Positions 33,031-41,513 of a DNA stretch of 64,000 bases are shown one piece after another. The position numbers and the translations under genes were made by a program. The notes under the pieces are model-generated. The model did not search any database. It saw nothing but the letters and a program-made list of their open reading frames with translations, and was not told where the DNA came from. The stretch is from Agromyces sp. LHK192 (GTDB taxonomy: Bacteria > Actinomycetota > Actinomycetes > Actinomycetales > Microbacteriaceae), in assembly GCF_004006235.1 (NCBI RefSeq), contig NZ_CP034753.1, forward strand, positions 930,001-994,000. The letters are read 5' to 3'. Numbering within the stretch: the stretch's first letter is position 1; each line of letters starts with the position of its first letter.

Positions 33031-33057
33031 GAACTTGAGCGTACGCCACTCAAGTTC
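33031..33057. promoter_or_regulatory. HAIR element, HspR operator
   Basis: GAACTTGAG (33031-33039) and CTCAAGTTC (33049-33057) form a perfect 9-bp inverted repeat around 9 bases, containing CTTGAG(C)-N7-ACTCAAG, one base off the HAIR consensus CTTGAGT-N7-ACTCAAG bound by HspR. It lies directly before the AGGAGG of the clp gene and over the predicted start point, so HspR would repress it until heat shock. Confidence 0.88.
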
Positions 33058-33068
33058 CAGGAGGATTG

Positions 33069-35663
33069 GTGCCCGAAGACTTCAACCCCGAAGCCGGCGC
33101 GAGCTCGTTCGACGAGTTCCTCGCCCGGTATCTCGCGGGTGAGCAGGCCAGGCAGGCTCGGTCGATCGACCTCAGCCGATTCCTGACGCAGCGCACCCAG
33201 AGCATCCTGCAGCGCGCCGGCAAGTTCGCGCTCGAACGCGGGCAGACCGAGCTCGACGCCCTGCACATCCTGCGCGTCATCGTCGAGGACGACAGCGTGC
33301 AGCAGGCGATCACGCGCATCGGCGCGAGCCCCGAGCGCATCATCACGGCGACCGAGGCGCGCCTGCCGCGCGCGACCGAGACCGCCGACATCAACGCGGC
33401 CACCATCACCCCGAGCGCGAGCCGCGCGCTGTTCCACAGCTACCAGGTCGCTCGCTCGTCGGGTGCCACCTACATCGAGCCCGAGCACCTCTTCTTCGCG
33501 CTGGTCCTCGGCCAGGACGCCCCCGCCGGGCAGGTGCTGGCTCGCGCCGGCGTCACCGCCGAGGCGCTCACGCAGCAGGTGCGCGAGACCATCCACGCAG
33601 GCGACGGCGTCGACGACGCGACCGACGCGATGGGCGACACCGGCGGAGGGGCATCCGCGACGCCCATGCTCGACAAGTTCGGCATGGACCTCACCGAGCG
33701 CGCCGAGAACGGCGAGCTCGACCCCGTGATCGGCCGCGTCGACGAGATCGAGCAGACGATCGAGATCTTGAGCCGCCGCACGAAGAACAATCCCGTGCTG
33801 ATCGGCGAGGCCGGCGTCGGCAAGACCGCGATCGTCGAGGGCCTGGCCCGCGCGATCGTGGAGGAGAGCGTGCCCGAGGCGCTGCTCGGCAAGCGCGTGA
33901 TCTCGCTCGACCTGCCCGGCATGCTCGCCGGCACCCGCTACCGCGGTGACTTCGAGGAGCGCCTCACCAAGACCATGGAGGAGATCGCCGCGAACAAGGG
34001 CGAGCTCATCGTCTTCATCGACGAGATCCACACGGTCGTCGGCGCGGGCGGCTCGGGCGACGGCGGCACGGATGCCGGAAACATCCTGAAGCCCCGCCTC
34101 GCGCGCGGCGACCTGCACCTCGTCGGCGCGACCACGCTGAAGGAGTACCGAACCATCGAGAAGGACCCGGCGCTCGAGCGCCGCTTCCAGCCGGTGCGTG
34201 TCGGCGAGCCGTCGATCGAGGACGCCGTGCTGATCCTGCAGGGCCTCAAGCCCGCGTACGAGCAGCACCACGGCGTCGAGTACACGGATGCCGCGATCCG
34301 CGCCGCCGTCGAGCTCAGCGACCGCTACCTCAGCGACCGCGTGCTGCCCGACAAGGCGATCGACCTCATCGACCAGGCCGGAGCACGCCTGCGCCTCAAG
34401 CTGGGCGTGAAGGTCGATGTGAGCGAGCTGATCGAGCGTCTCGCGACCCTCGAGGCCGACAAGAACGCCGCCGTCACCGCCGAGCACTACGAGGAGGCGT
34501 CGCGCATCCGCGACGAGATCCAGAAGGTGCAGGACCGGCTCGATGAGGCATCCGCCACGGGCCGCGCCGCGGCATCCGTCGACGCGAACGCCACCGTCAT
34601 CGACGAGGCGCAGATCGCCGCGGTGATCTCGCGGGCCACCGGCATCCCGGTGAACCGGCTCACCGAGTCCGAGCGCGAGCGCCTCGCGGACCTCGAGGGC
34701 GAGCTGCACGCGCGCGTCATCGGCCAGGACGACGCGGTCACCGCGGTCGCCAAGGCCGTGCGCCGCAACCGCACCGGCATGGGCGATGCGAAGCGCCCGG
34801 TGGGCAGCTTCCTGTTCCTCGGACCGACGGGCGTGGGCAAAACCGAACTCGCCCGCGCGCTCGCCGACCGGCTGTTCGACGACGAGGGCGCGATCGTGCG
34901 CTTCGACATGAGCGAGTTCGGTGAGCGCCACACGGTGAGCAGGTTGGTCGGCGCCCCTCCCGGGTACGTCGGCTATGACGAGGCCGGCCAGCTGACCGAG
35001 CGCGTCCGCCGCAATCCGTACTCGATCGTGCTGTTCGACGAGATCGAGAAGGCGCACCCCGACGTGTTCAACCTGCTGCTGCAGGTGCTCGACGACGGTC
35101 GCCTCACCGATGGGCAGGGTCGCACGGTCGACTTCCGCAACACCGTCGTGATCATGACGAGCAACCTCGGTTCGGAGTTCCTCGCGAGCCGGTCGGGTGC
35201 GCTCGGCTTCGTCGCATCGACGGATGCCTCGGCCAACGGCTTCTCGTCGCAGGACGACGTGCGCCAGCGCGTCATGGGCAGGTTGCGTGAGGCGATGCGG
35301 CCCGAGTTCCTCAACCGCATCGACGAGATCGTGCTGTTCACGAAGCTCACCCAGCCCGAGATCGCGCGGATCGTGCGCCTCATGCTCGGCGCGACCGAGC
35401 AGCGGCTCGCCGCGCGCGAGGTCGCCATCGAGATGACGGATGCCGCGGTCGCATGGATCGCCGAGCACGGCTACGAGCCCGAGTACGGCGCTCGCCCGCT
35501 GCGCCGGCTCATCCAGCGCGAGGTCGACGACCGCATCGCCGACCTGTTCGTGAGCGGTGCGCTCGGCGACGGCGAGGCCGTGCGGGTCGACGCGGTCGAC
35601 GGTGCGCTCGTCGTGGCATCCGTGCCGCGCGCGACGGTCGCCGACCTGCCGGTCGCGGCGTAA
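33069..35663 (+). CDS. ClpC-like ATP-dependent protease ATPase subunit
   Basis: An 864-residue AAA+ unfoldase. Two N-terminal Clp repeats (about 40-190) precede AAA domain one with Walker A GEAGVGKT (about 247) and Walker B VFIDEIH. A short UVR-like middle segment ([20 protein letters not shown]) follows instead of the long ClpB coiled coil. Domain two has GPTGVGKT (about 587), and LGF at about 712 is the ClpP-docking tripeptide. It therefore resembles ClpC rather than ClpB although its promoter is of the clpB heat-shock type. The GTG at 33069 is preferred over TTG at 33066 because AGGAGG would be one base from the latter. Confidence 0.9.
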   Translation: MPEDFNPEAGASSFDEFLARYLAGEQARQARSIDLSRFLTQRTQSILQRAGKFALERGQTELDALHILRVIVEDDSVQQAITRIGASPERIITATEARLPRATETADINAATITPSASRALFHSYQVARSSGATYIEPEHLFFALVLGQDAPAGQVLARAGVTAEALTQQVRETIHAGDGVDDATDAMGDTGGGASATPMLDKFGMDLTERAENGELDPVIGRVDEIEQTIEILSRRTKNNPVLIGEAGVGKTAIVEGLARAIVEESVPEALLGKRVISLDLPGMLAGTRYRGDFEERLTKTMEEIAANKGELIVFIDEIHTVVGAGGSGDGGTDAGNILKPRLARGDLHLVGATTLKEYRTIEKDPALERRFQPVRVGEPSIEDAVLILQGLKPAYEQHHGVEYTDAAIRAAVELSDRYLSDRVLPDKAIDLIDQAGARLRLKLGVKVDVSELIERLATLEADKNAAVTAEHYEEASRIRDEIQKVQDRLDEASATGRAAASVDANATVIDEAQIAAVISRATGIPVNRLTESERERLADLEGELHARVIGQDDAVTAVAKAVRRNRTGMGDAKRPVGSFLFLGPTGVGKTELARALADRLFDDEGAIVRFDMSEFGERHTVSRLVGAPPGYVGYDEAGQLTERVRRNPYSIVLFDEIEKAHPDVFNLLLQVLDDGRLTDGQGRTVDFRNTVVIMTSNLGSEFLASRSGALGFVASTDASANGFSSQDDVRQRVMGRLREAMRPEFLNRIDEIVLFTKLTQPEIARIVRLMLGATEQRLAAREVAIEMTDAAVAWIAEHGYEPEYGARPLRRLIQREVDDRIADLFVSGALGDGEAVRVDAVDGALVVASVPRATVADLPVAA

Positions 35664-35721
35664 CCCGTATCGGCAGCCCGGGAGTGTCGCATCCGGCGCG
35701 ACGCTCCCTCGATACTCGGAG

Positions 35722-35754
35722 AAGGCCCGGTCCCTCGAACGAGGGCCGGGCCTT
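35722..35754 (+). terminator. strong hairpin terminator after clp
   Basis: Arms AAGGCCCGG-T-CCCTCG and CGAGGGCCGGGCCTT close over an AA loop with one unpaired T. The 3' side ends in CTT-CGTCC rather than a long U-run, as is usual in GC-rich actinobacteria. Confidence 0.85.
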
Positions 35755-35800
35755 CGTCCGCGCTGCTGCGTCCTGGAGCCGGCGCGCGTAGCCTCGGGGG

Positions 35801-36247
35801 ATGGGGGCGGACGGCGCAGTCGCGGGCGATCGCACGCTCGCGTTCCTCGCGGGCCTGCACCGGCTCGTCATCCGCGCGACCGGGGGCCGGCTCGGTTGGC
35901 GACTCGGCCGGCTCGAGGTCGTCGAACTGCACACGCGAGGCCGACGCAGCGGGCAGCGGCGGTCCGCCATGCTGACCACCCCGATCGCCGATGGCGACCG
36001 CATCGTGCTCGTCGCGTCGAAGGGCGGAGCCGACCGGCATCCGGCCTGGTATCTCAACCTCGTCGCCGACCCGGACGTCGAGGTGACGACCAGCGCCGGG
36101 CATCGCCGGATGGTCGCGCGCACGGCCGACCCCGATGAGCGAGCGGCGCTCTGGCCGCGCATCGTCCGCCGCTACAGCGGGTACCGGCGGTACCAGGAGC
36201 GCACGGCGCGCGTCATCCCGGTCGTGATCTGCGAACCCGCGACATGA
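35801..36247 (+). CDS. F420-type deazaflavin-dependent nitroreductase family protein
   Basis: A 148-residue protein of the Ddn-like split-beta-barrel family. VVELHTRGRRSGQRRSAMLT and VLVASKGGADRHPAWYLNLV are the cofactor-binding hallmarks, followed by DPDVEVTTS. Members use F420 or flavin to reduce enones, quinones or nitro compounds. The start ATG follows soon after the terminator of clp. Its stop overlaps the next gene by ATGA, so it is co-transcribed with the MBL hydrolase. Cofactor preference is inferred from the family. Confidence 0.9.
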   Translation: MGADGAVAGDRTLAFLAGLHRLVIRATGGRLGWRLGRLEVVELHTRGRRSGQRRSAMLTTPIADGDRIVLVASKGGADRHPAWYLNLVADPDVEVTTSAGHRRMVARTADPDERAALWPRIVRRYSGYRRYQERTARVIPVVICEPAT

Positions 36248-37038
36248 GCGGCGCACAGCGCCGCACTGGTCGCCGACCCGCCGAACTGCGCGTCAGCGCG
36301 ATCGGCGACCGCATCCACTTCGCCCGCACCGAGCACGTGAACTGGGTGATCTACGCGGGCCCCGACGGCGTCACGCTCGTCGACTCCGGCTACGCCGGCC
36401 AGCGCCGGCTGCTCGAGGCATCCCTCGATACGGTCGGCGTGGGCCCTGCGGATGTCGCCGCCGTGCTCGTCACCCACGGCCACGCCGACCACCTCGGCGG
36501 TGCCGCGTGGCTCGCGACCGAGTTCGGCACGCCCGTGCACGCGCATCCGCTCGAGCTCCCGAACGTGCGACGCGACGTCCTGGAGCAGGCCGGCACCGGC
36601 AGCGTGCTGCGCAACGCGTGGCGGCCCGGCGTCGCGGCGTGGGCGTTCGCGATCGTGCCGCTGCTCGACGGCCGCGCGACCCTCGGGGTGCCGAGCGTCA
36701 CCGCGCCTCCCATGCGCGACGACCGGCTCGACGTGCCCGGGCGCCCGCGCATGCGCCTGATCGACGGGCACACGAGCGGCCACGCCGTGTTCGAGTTCGA
36801 CGGCGACGGCGTCCTCGCCGTCGGCGACGCACTGGTCACCCGGCACCGCACCTCGCCGCTGCTCGGGCCCCACCTGCTGCCGTCGTTGTTCCACCACGAC
36901 GCCGAGCGCGCCCGGACGACCGTGGGCGCCATCGGATCATCTACGGCGCGGGTCGTGCTGCCCGGCCACGGCGAAGCGTGGATCGGCCCGGCCGATGCGG
37001 CCGCCGAGGCGGCGCTCAGCGCCGGAGCGCCGTGGTGA
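36244..37038 (+). CDS. MBL-fold metallohydrolase
   Basis: A 264-residue metallo-beta-lactamase-fold protein. The metal motif HGHADH is at His78, His80, Asp82, His83, followed by the later ligands in LIDGHTSGH and the VVLPGHGEAW ending. There is no signal peptide, so it is a cytoplasmic hydrolase, likely of a thioester, lactone or similar metabolite rather than beta-lactams. It overlaps the oxidoreductase gene and probably forms a two-gene operon with it. Confidence 0.9.
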   Translation: MSGAQRRTGRRPAELRVSAIGDRIHFARTEHVNWVIYAGPDGVTLVDSGYAGQRRLLEASLDTVGVGPADVAAVLVTHGHADHLGGAAWLATEFGTPVHAHPLELPNVRRDVLEQAGTGSVLRNAWRPGVAAWAFAIVPLLDGRATLGVPSVTAPPMRDDRLDVPGRPRMRLIDGHTSGHAVFEFDGDGVLAVGDALVTRHRTSPLLGPHLLPSLFHHDAERARTTVGAIGSSTARVVLPGHGEAWIGPADAAAEAALSAGAPW

Positions 37039-37077
37039 CGGGACGCGTCGAACCTCCGCGCGTCGGCGCGCCGTGCG

Positions 37078-37296
37078 TCAGGCCGGGTCGCCCGTCGGCG
37101 CCTCCTCGTCGGTGATCACGCCGGTCGGTTCGCTCTCGACGACGGTGTGCACGGTGCCGTGCTCCTCCGCGGCGAGCCGCCCCGCGTCGATCGCCTCGTC
37201 GCGGCTCGCGTAGCTCTGCGAACGCTCCGGATGCCCCTCCACCCGGTTCTCCCACTGCCCGCGGTTCGACCGCGTCTCGATGTCGCCCTCAGCCAT
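37078..37296 (-). CDS. DUF2188 family small protein
   Basis: A 72-residue protein. NRVEGHPERSQSYASRDEAI and GRLAAEEHGTVHTVVESEPT match the DUF2188 pattern (W-x-V, S-x-AxS-xx-EAI, GR-xxA, H). GGGAGG with five-base spacing fixes the ATG at 37296. The role is unknown; such proteins are often stress-induced. It is convergent with the MBL gene. Confidence 0.85.
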   Translation of the reverse strand: MAEGDIETRSNRGQWENRVEGHPERSQSYASRDEAIDAGRLAAEEHGTVHTVVESEPTGVITDEEAPTGDPA

Positions 37297-37485
37297 GATC
37301 GCCTCCCTGATCGTCGTTTCGTGTGCCATACGGTCGCGTGTGCCATCGCGCTGGTCGCCACCGTACGCCCGCAGTACCGTGCCGCCAGCGGGTTGACGGC
37401 GGCAGGTCGGGGAGGGACATGCGGATCTCGCATGCCAGAATCCTGACTCGGAGCGGCATCGAAACGCTCGCGATCAGGAGGACGA

Positions 37486-38322
37486 ATGACGACCGAACAC
37501 CCGACCGACACCCGTGCGACCGATCGGGTGCCGCGGGTCTTCTGGGTGGGGCTCGTCGCGATCGTCGTGTACGTGCTGGTCGCGGCCGGCCTCGGCAACC
37601 TGATGGACCTCATCGTGCCGACGGACTCGGTCGAGCTCGAGTTCGCCCTCTCGCACCTCGTGCCCCTCCCCATCGCGATCGCGGCGGGCCTCTGGTTCGC
37701 CCGTTGGTCGGGGTGGTCGCACGACATCTGGGTGCAGGAGCCGACACTCGCGCGTCCGCCGCGACGGTGGTGGATGCTCGCGATCCCGGCGCTGCTGCTC
37801 GTGTCGCCCGTGGTCGGGCTCGTGCAGACGCCCTGGGCCGATCGATCGGCGTCGCTGGTGCTCGTGGTGGCGGTCGGATGCCTCCTCGTCGGGCTCGGCG
37901 AGGAGTTCTTCTACCGCGGCATCCTGCGGGTCTCGCTGCGCGCTCGGCACGGTGAACTGGTCACCCTGCTCGCGACCTCGCTGCTGTTCGGCCTGAGCCA
38001 CTCGTTGGGCTCGCTGCTGAACGGTGCCCCGGTCGGCATGATCCTGTTCCAGGTCGCCGTCACCTCGATGGACGGCGCGCTCTACTACGCCGTGTTCCGC
38101 GTGACCGGTCGGCTCTGGGTGCCCATCGTGCTGCACGCCCTCACGGACTTCTCGCTCTACGTGCAGTCCGGCGGCGGTGCGGCCGCAGGCGGTCACGCCG
38201 ACATCGATGTCGACCCGTCCGTCGTTCCGGTCCAGGTCGTGCTCGTCGCGCTTTCGATCGCAGTCGTGGTCAGCGCGGCGCTCGAAGATCGCCGGCGCCG
38301 GCGCGCATCCCCCGCCCGCTGA
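37486..38322 (+). CDS. CPBP-family intramembrane metalloprotease
   Basis: A 278-residue membrane protein with about eight hydrophobic segments. The CPBP motifs are intact: LGEEFFYRGILR (Glu-Glu and Arg), FGLSHSLGSL (His) and VLHALTDFS (His). The family includes CAAX-type prenyl-protein endopeptidases and bacteriocin self-immunity proteins; the substrate here is unknown. AGGAGG precedes the ATG at 37486. Confidence 0.9.
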   Translation: MTTEHPTDTRATDRVPRVFWVGLVAIVVYVLVAAGLGNLMDLIVPTDSVELEFALSHLVPLPIAIAAGLWFARWSGWSHDIWVQEPTLARPPRRWWMLAIPALLLVSPVVGLVQTPWADRSASLVLVVAVGCLLVGLGEEFFYRGILRVSLRARHGELVTLLATSLLFGLSHSLGSLLNGAPVGMILFQVAVTSMDGALYYAVFRVTGRLWVPIVLHALTDFSLYVQSGGGAAAGGHADIDVDPSVVPVQVVLVALSIAVVVSAALEDRRRRRASPAR

Positions 38323-38342
38323 GGCCCGACCGTCGCCGTCGT

Positions 38343-38738
38343 TCAGCTCGTCGTGTCGGCGTGGCGGTGCACGACCCGCCACTCGCCGTCTTCACGGCGG
38401 TACACCTGGGTGGCGCGCAGCGTGACGGTGCGCGGCTTGCCGTCGATCGACGTGGTGAACCGCTCGTAGCCGACGGTGTAGGCCATATCGCCCTGGATGT
38501 CGTACGAGATCAGCTCGAGCTGGAACGCCTCGCACTCGGAGAAGCTGGTCGCGAGCACGTCGAAAGCCTCGACGACGGCCTCGCGCCCGACGCCGTTGCG
38601 CCACGCGCCGAGCACGCTGACGGGCTCGCTCTTCGACCAGAGCCCGCGCCGCGGGAACGCATTGCCGCCGAGCATCGCGCGCTCCGCCTCCGAGTACTCG
38701 GTCTCCAACCAGGCCAGGAAGTCGTCGCGGTCGCTCAT
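38343..38738 (-). CDS. SnoaL/DUF4440-like nuclear-transport-factor-2 fold protein
   Basis: A 131-residue single-domain protein of the NTF2-like fold: an N-terminal helix EYSEAERAMLGGNA, then strands GDMAYTVGYERFTTSIDGKP and VTLRATQVYRREDGEWRVVH. The DGEWRVVHRHAD ending is characteristic of DUF4440/SnoaL_3 proteins. The ATG at 38738 begins the conserved part; a longer open frame lacks homologous sequence. Enzyme or binding function cannot be told. Confidence 0.85.
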   Translation of the reverse strand: MSDRDDFLAWLETEYSEAERAMLGGNAFPRRGLWSKSEPVSVLGAWRNGVGREAVVEAFDVLATSFSECEAFQLELISYDIQGDMAYTVGYERFTTSIDGKPRTVTLRATQVYRREDGEWRVVHRHADTTS

Positions 38739-38874
38739 CCCATCAGGATGCTCCCGCCGTGGCGCCCAGCGCAACGGACGCGCCCGACGGAGCACCCGAA
38801 GTCAGGGCTCGTCCGGACGACTCGCGTCATGATCCGGGCGATCGTGGGTCTCATCGGTGAAGGGAGGTGCCGCG

Positions 38875-39078
38875 ATGGCAACGCATCTGGAGTACGTGAA
38901 CGGGCCGCTCGGCGAGCTCTCGGTCCTGCCGTGCGGCTGCGCGCGCGGTCGCGACCACGCCCGGCCGACCTCGTTCCTCGGCGCCGACGCGCCGCACACG
39001 CATCGATCGGTCGCACCGCGCCGTGTGACGGCACGGCGCATCCTGCCGACCCGGACTCGCGGGCGGCACGCCGCCTGA
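38875..39078 (+). CDS. hypothetical small protein with Cys-Gly-Cys motif
   Basis: A 67-residue protein: MATHLEYVNGPLGELSVLPC, then GCARGRDH and an Arg/Thr-rich tail. The start is supported by AGGGAGG seven bases upstream. Two cysteines (CGC) next to a His could bind a metal. I do not recognise a family. It lies between two divergent units and is followed by a hairpin at 39156-39182, giving it the shape of a small independent transcription unit. Confidence 0.5.
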   Translation: MATHLEYVNGPLGELSVLPCGCARGRDHARPTSFLGADAPHTHRSVAPRRVTARRILPTRTRGRHAA

Positions 39079-39155
39079 GCCCCGCCCGCTCCGCCGCTTT
39101 GAGCTCCGACGAGCTCCGCCGCTCGAGCCCATCCGCTCCGCCGCCGGCCCGCGAG

Positions 39156-39182
39156 CGCTCGATCCCCCCAGTGCATCGAGCG
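39156..39182 (+). terminator. hairpin after small gene
   Basis: CGCTCGAT and ATCGAGCG form a perfect 8-bp stem around an 11-base loop, 78 bases after the small gene's stop. There is no U-run. A GC-rich dyad (GGCCGGC-G-GCCGGCC) follows at 39193-39207. Either may end the small transcript. Confidence 0.45.
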
Positions 39183-39323
39183 TTCGCGTGGGCCGGCGGC
39201 CGGCCACGGTCGTACTGACACGGGCCCTCCGAGAAGTGAGACGCAGGGATCACGGAAATGTGACACATGTTTCCGGTACTCTCGCGAACGGCGGCCCCCG
39301 CCCCGAGACCCGATCGGAGTGAC

Positions 39324-39971
39324 GTGCCCGAGACGAACCCCGAGACGACGAACCCCGAGACGACGAACCCCGAGACGACGAACCCCGAGACGACGAATAC
39401 CGAGACGACCGACACCGTGCCGGCAGCCGACTCCGCCGGCGCTGCCGGTCGCGTGCTGCGCGCCATGCTCGTGGAGCAGCCCGACCGCCTTCGCCGCCGT
39501 GCCGTGAGCCTCGGGCTGCGCCATGAGGACGCCGAGGACGCCGCGCAGTCGGTCGCCGCCGCGGCGCTCGAGCACGTCGGCGCCGTGCGGATCCCCGAGG
39601 AGCCGGCGATCTGCGCCTGGGTCGACACGATCGCCCGTCGCGTCGTCGCCGACGAGCATCGGCGTCGTGAGCGCGAACGCGCCGCCGTCGGCGCCCTGGC
39701 CCATGATGCCGAGACGGCGCCGGACGAGACCGAAGGCCTGGACGTGCGCTCCGCGGAGGCGCAGTGGGAGCAGCGGGAGCGGGTGCTCGCGACGGCGAGG
39801 GCGATCCAGCGGCTCGCCCCGCAGCTTCGCGAGGTCGTGGACCTCCGCTACGGCGACGAGTTGCCGACCCGTGACATCGCCGAGCGCCTCGGCATCAGCG
39901 ACGCGGCCGTGCGCCAGCGGCTCACCCGTGCCCGTGCTGCCCTCGTCGATGCGGTCGCGCCGCTCGACTGA
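39324..39971 (+). CDS. ECF-type RNA polymerase sigma factor with N-terminal NPETT repeat
   Basis: A 215-residue sigma factor. After a repeat-built disordered N-terminus (residues 5-29) comes region 2 (LRRRAVSLGLRHEDAEDAAQ and AICAWVDTIARRVVADEHRR) and region 4 (LAPQLREVVDLRYGDELPTR, DIAERLGISDAAVRQRLTRA). The GTG at 39324 has GGAG upstream and starts at the repeat; an ATG at 39267 would add 19 residues. No anti-sigma factor gene is adjacent, so the repeat tail or another locus may control it. The end overlaps the convergent membrane gene by 50 bp. Confidence 0.85.
   Translation: MPETNPETTNPETTNPETTNPETTNTETTDTVPAADSAGAAGRVLRAMLVEQPDRLRRRAVSLGLRHEDAEDAAQSVAAAALEHVGAVRIPEEPAICAWVDTIARRVVADEHRRRERERAAVGALAHDAETAPDETEGLDVRSAEAQWEQRERVLATARAIQRLAPQLREVVDLRYGDELPTRDIAERLGISDAAVRQRLTRARAALVDAVAPLD
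39336..39410 (+). repeat. 15-bp coding tandem repeat in the ECF sigma gene
   Basis: Five consecutive 15-bp units (AACCCCGAGACGACG, with the last one AATACCGAGACGACC) encode four NPETT and one NTETT. Units one to four are identical, consistent with slippage-driven copy-number variation. The unit is a multiple of three and keeps frame. Confidence 0.9.
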
Positions 39972-40326
39972 CGTGCACTCCACGCAATCCGTTGCCGCCG
40001 GATCGAACACTGCCGAAGTGATACCCGAGCACCGCGGCCATCGTCACGGCTCCGATGGCGGCCGCCACCCGTTGCCCCGGGCCGCGCAGGCCGCGCCGCA
40101 GCAGCACGGCGCCGACGGCGGCGTTGATGGCACTCCAGGCGATGTTCGCGACCGGGCCGGATTCGCCGACGCCGGGCGGGTCGGCGAACGGGGTCGGGAA
40201 CGGCGCGCCCTGGACCCCGGCGATGCCGTGCGGCACCGCGTTCACGAGCAGCGCGGCGCCGGCCGCAGCGCGGGCGATCGCGGCGAAGCCCGACCTGCTT
40301 CCGCGCTCGGCGCCCGGGTCAGCCAC
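39922..40326 (-). CDS. hypothetical small membrane protein
   Basis: A 134-residue protein with two or three hydrophobic helices (FAAIARAAAGAALLVNAVPH, INAAVGAVLLRRGL, AAAIGAVTMAAVLGYHFG) and an Arg/His-rich tail. It starts with GTG at 40326, overlapping the end of the TetR gene by 8 bases, so it is translated together with that regulator. The last 50 bases overlap the sigma gene antisense; the tail sequence is low in information and the end could be fortuitous. The function is unknown. Confidence 0.65.
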   Translation of the reverse strand: MADPGAERGSRSGFAAIARAAAGAALLVNAVPHGIAGVQGAPFPTPFADPPGVGESGPVANIAWSAINAAVGAVLLRRGLRGPGQRVAAAIGAVTMAAVLGYHFGSVRSGGNGLRGVHVSRAARPHRRGQHGHG

Positions 40327-40918
40327 GGCGACTCACGAGGGGCAGGAACACCTCGTCGACGATGGCGACGAGGGCGCCGTCCTCGAGGGGGCCGAGCGTG
40401 AGCAGCACGTGCATGCGGAACAGGTCGAACGGCACGGCGGCGACCGTGGGCGTGAGCACGCCCGGTTCGATCTCGCCGCGCTCGATCGCGTGGTCGAGGA
40501 CGCGCGACATCGCGCCGGGACCGGTGCCGAGATACCGTTCGCGGATGGTCGCGGGGGTCAACCGACCTTCATAGAGCCCGCCGAACTGGGCGCTCAGGAG
40601 TGCGAGGTATCGCTCTGGGCGCTGGTTGGCCTCGCGCAGGAGCGCGAGCAGGTCGGTTCGGAGTGCCCCGGTGTCGGGAACGGCGAGACGGTCACGCGAG
40701 CCGCGCCATTCGATCACGGCCTCGACCAGATGCTCGCGGGTCGGCCAACGACGGTAGAGGACGGGCTTGCTCGTGCCGGCGCGCCGCGCGATCGCATCGT
40801 ACGTGAAGCCCGCGTATCCGCCCTCGGCGAGTTGGTCCCAGCCGGCTGCGAGGACCGCGTCCTCCAATGCGGCACCGCGTCGTCGGGTTGCCGTTGGGGT
40901 ATCCGATTCAAGATCCAC
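40319..40918 (-). CDS. TetR/AcrR family transcriptional regulator
   Basis: A 199-residue regulator. HTH is GGYAGFTYDAIARRAGTSKP followed by VLYRRWPTREHLVEAV at about 33-68; the C-terminal helices resemble the TetR_C_16-like class (RALF-type dimerisation, LFRMHVLLTLG). The GTG at 40918 is preceded by a TAAGAT -10-like element at a distance that would place the transcript start on the GTG, so a leaderless message is possible. It is divergent from the membrane protein at 40991 with a long dyad between. Confidence 0.9.
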   Translation of the reverse strand: MDLESDTPTATRRRGAALEDAVLAAGWDQLAEGGYAGFTYDAIARRAGTSKPVLYRRWPTREHLVEAVIEWRGSRDRLAVPDTGALRTDLLALLREANQRPERYLALLSAQFGGLYEGRLTPATIRERYLGTGPGAMSRVLDHAIERGEIEPGVLTPTVAAVPFDLFRMHVLLTLGPLEDGALVAIVDEVFLPLVSRRG

Positions 40919-40947
40919 TTGCGTATCTTATCAAGGCGATCGTAGAG

Positions 40948-40973
40948 TATTAGATACGAAATTGTTTCTAATA
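40948..40973. promoter_or_regulatory. TetR operator dyad
   Basis: TATTAGATAC (40948-40957) and GTTTCTAATA (40964-40973) are complementary at 9 of 10 positions around a 6-bp AT-rich centre, in the AT-rich gap between divergent TetR and membrane-protein genes. A related half-site GTATCTTATC lies at 40923-40932 next to the TetR start. Binding by the adjacent regulator is inferred. Confidence 0.75.
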
Positions 40974-40990
40974 TCTCCCGGAGCATCCGC

Positions 40991-41503
40991 ATGGAACCCC
41001 TGCAATACCTCGTCCTCCTCGGCATGGTCGGCTACGCGATCTTCCGTCAGACCCGCGTCGCGCGGGTCGGCGACGGCAACCGCTTCAAGCTCGCGATCGT
41101 GTACGGTGCCGTTGGGATCGCAAGTCTCGTGGTCACCGGCTGGCGGCCGCCGGAAGGCGTCGGGTGGCTCTTCCTCGCTGTCGGCATCCTGCTGAGCGTC
41201 GTCGTCGGCGTGGTCCGGGGCATCCTCACTCGCGTCTGGGTCGCTGAAGACGGCAGCCGTCTGCGTCAGGGCACCTGGCTGACGGTCGCGCTGTTCGTCG
41301 CCGTGATCGTCGTCAAGATCGCGCTCGGCGTCACGGCCGGCCTGCTGGGCGTCGCCGACGGGTCGAGCTTCGCCGAGATCCTCGTCATCGTCGCGATCAT
41401 GGTCGCCGTGCAGGCGGAGATCGTGCACCGGCGCGCACTCGCCCTGCCGGACGGTGCCGGTTCGGCAGTCGCCGACGGCATCCGACCCGCAGTCTCGCCC
41501 TGA
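40991..41503 (+). CDS. hypothetical four-helix membrane protein, probable TetR target
   Basis: A 170-residue protein with hydrophobic segments near residues 3-18, 34-50, 58-78, 95-120 and 127-145 and short charged loops (RQTRVARVGDGNR, RLRQGT). CCCGGAG lies seven bases before the ATG. It is reminiscent of DUF1453/CcdC-like membrane proteins, but I cannot assign it firmly. Its regulator's operator lies just upstream, so it is likely induced by the TetR ligand. Confidence 0.7.
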   Translation: MEPLQYLVLLGMVGYAIFRQTRVARVGDGNRFKLAIVYGAVGIASLVVTGWRPPEGVGWLFLAVGILLSVVVGVVRGILTRVWVAEDGSRLRQGTWLTVALFVAVIVVKIALGVTAGLLGVADGSSFAEILVIVAIMVAVQAEIVHRRALALPDGAGSAVADGIRPAVSP

Positions 41504-41513
41504 CCGACGCGCG

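Noticed and set aside
39258..39268. ATGTG-A-CACAT palindrome upstream of the sigma gene
   Set aside because: Short and reminiscent of FNR/CRP half-sites but without a matching regulator or spacing; could be chance.
39336..39410. Tandem repeats as a CRISPR-like array
   Set aside because: Units are contiguous and in-frame coding, with no spacers.
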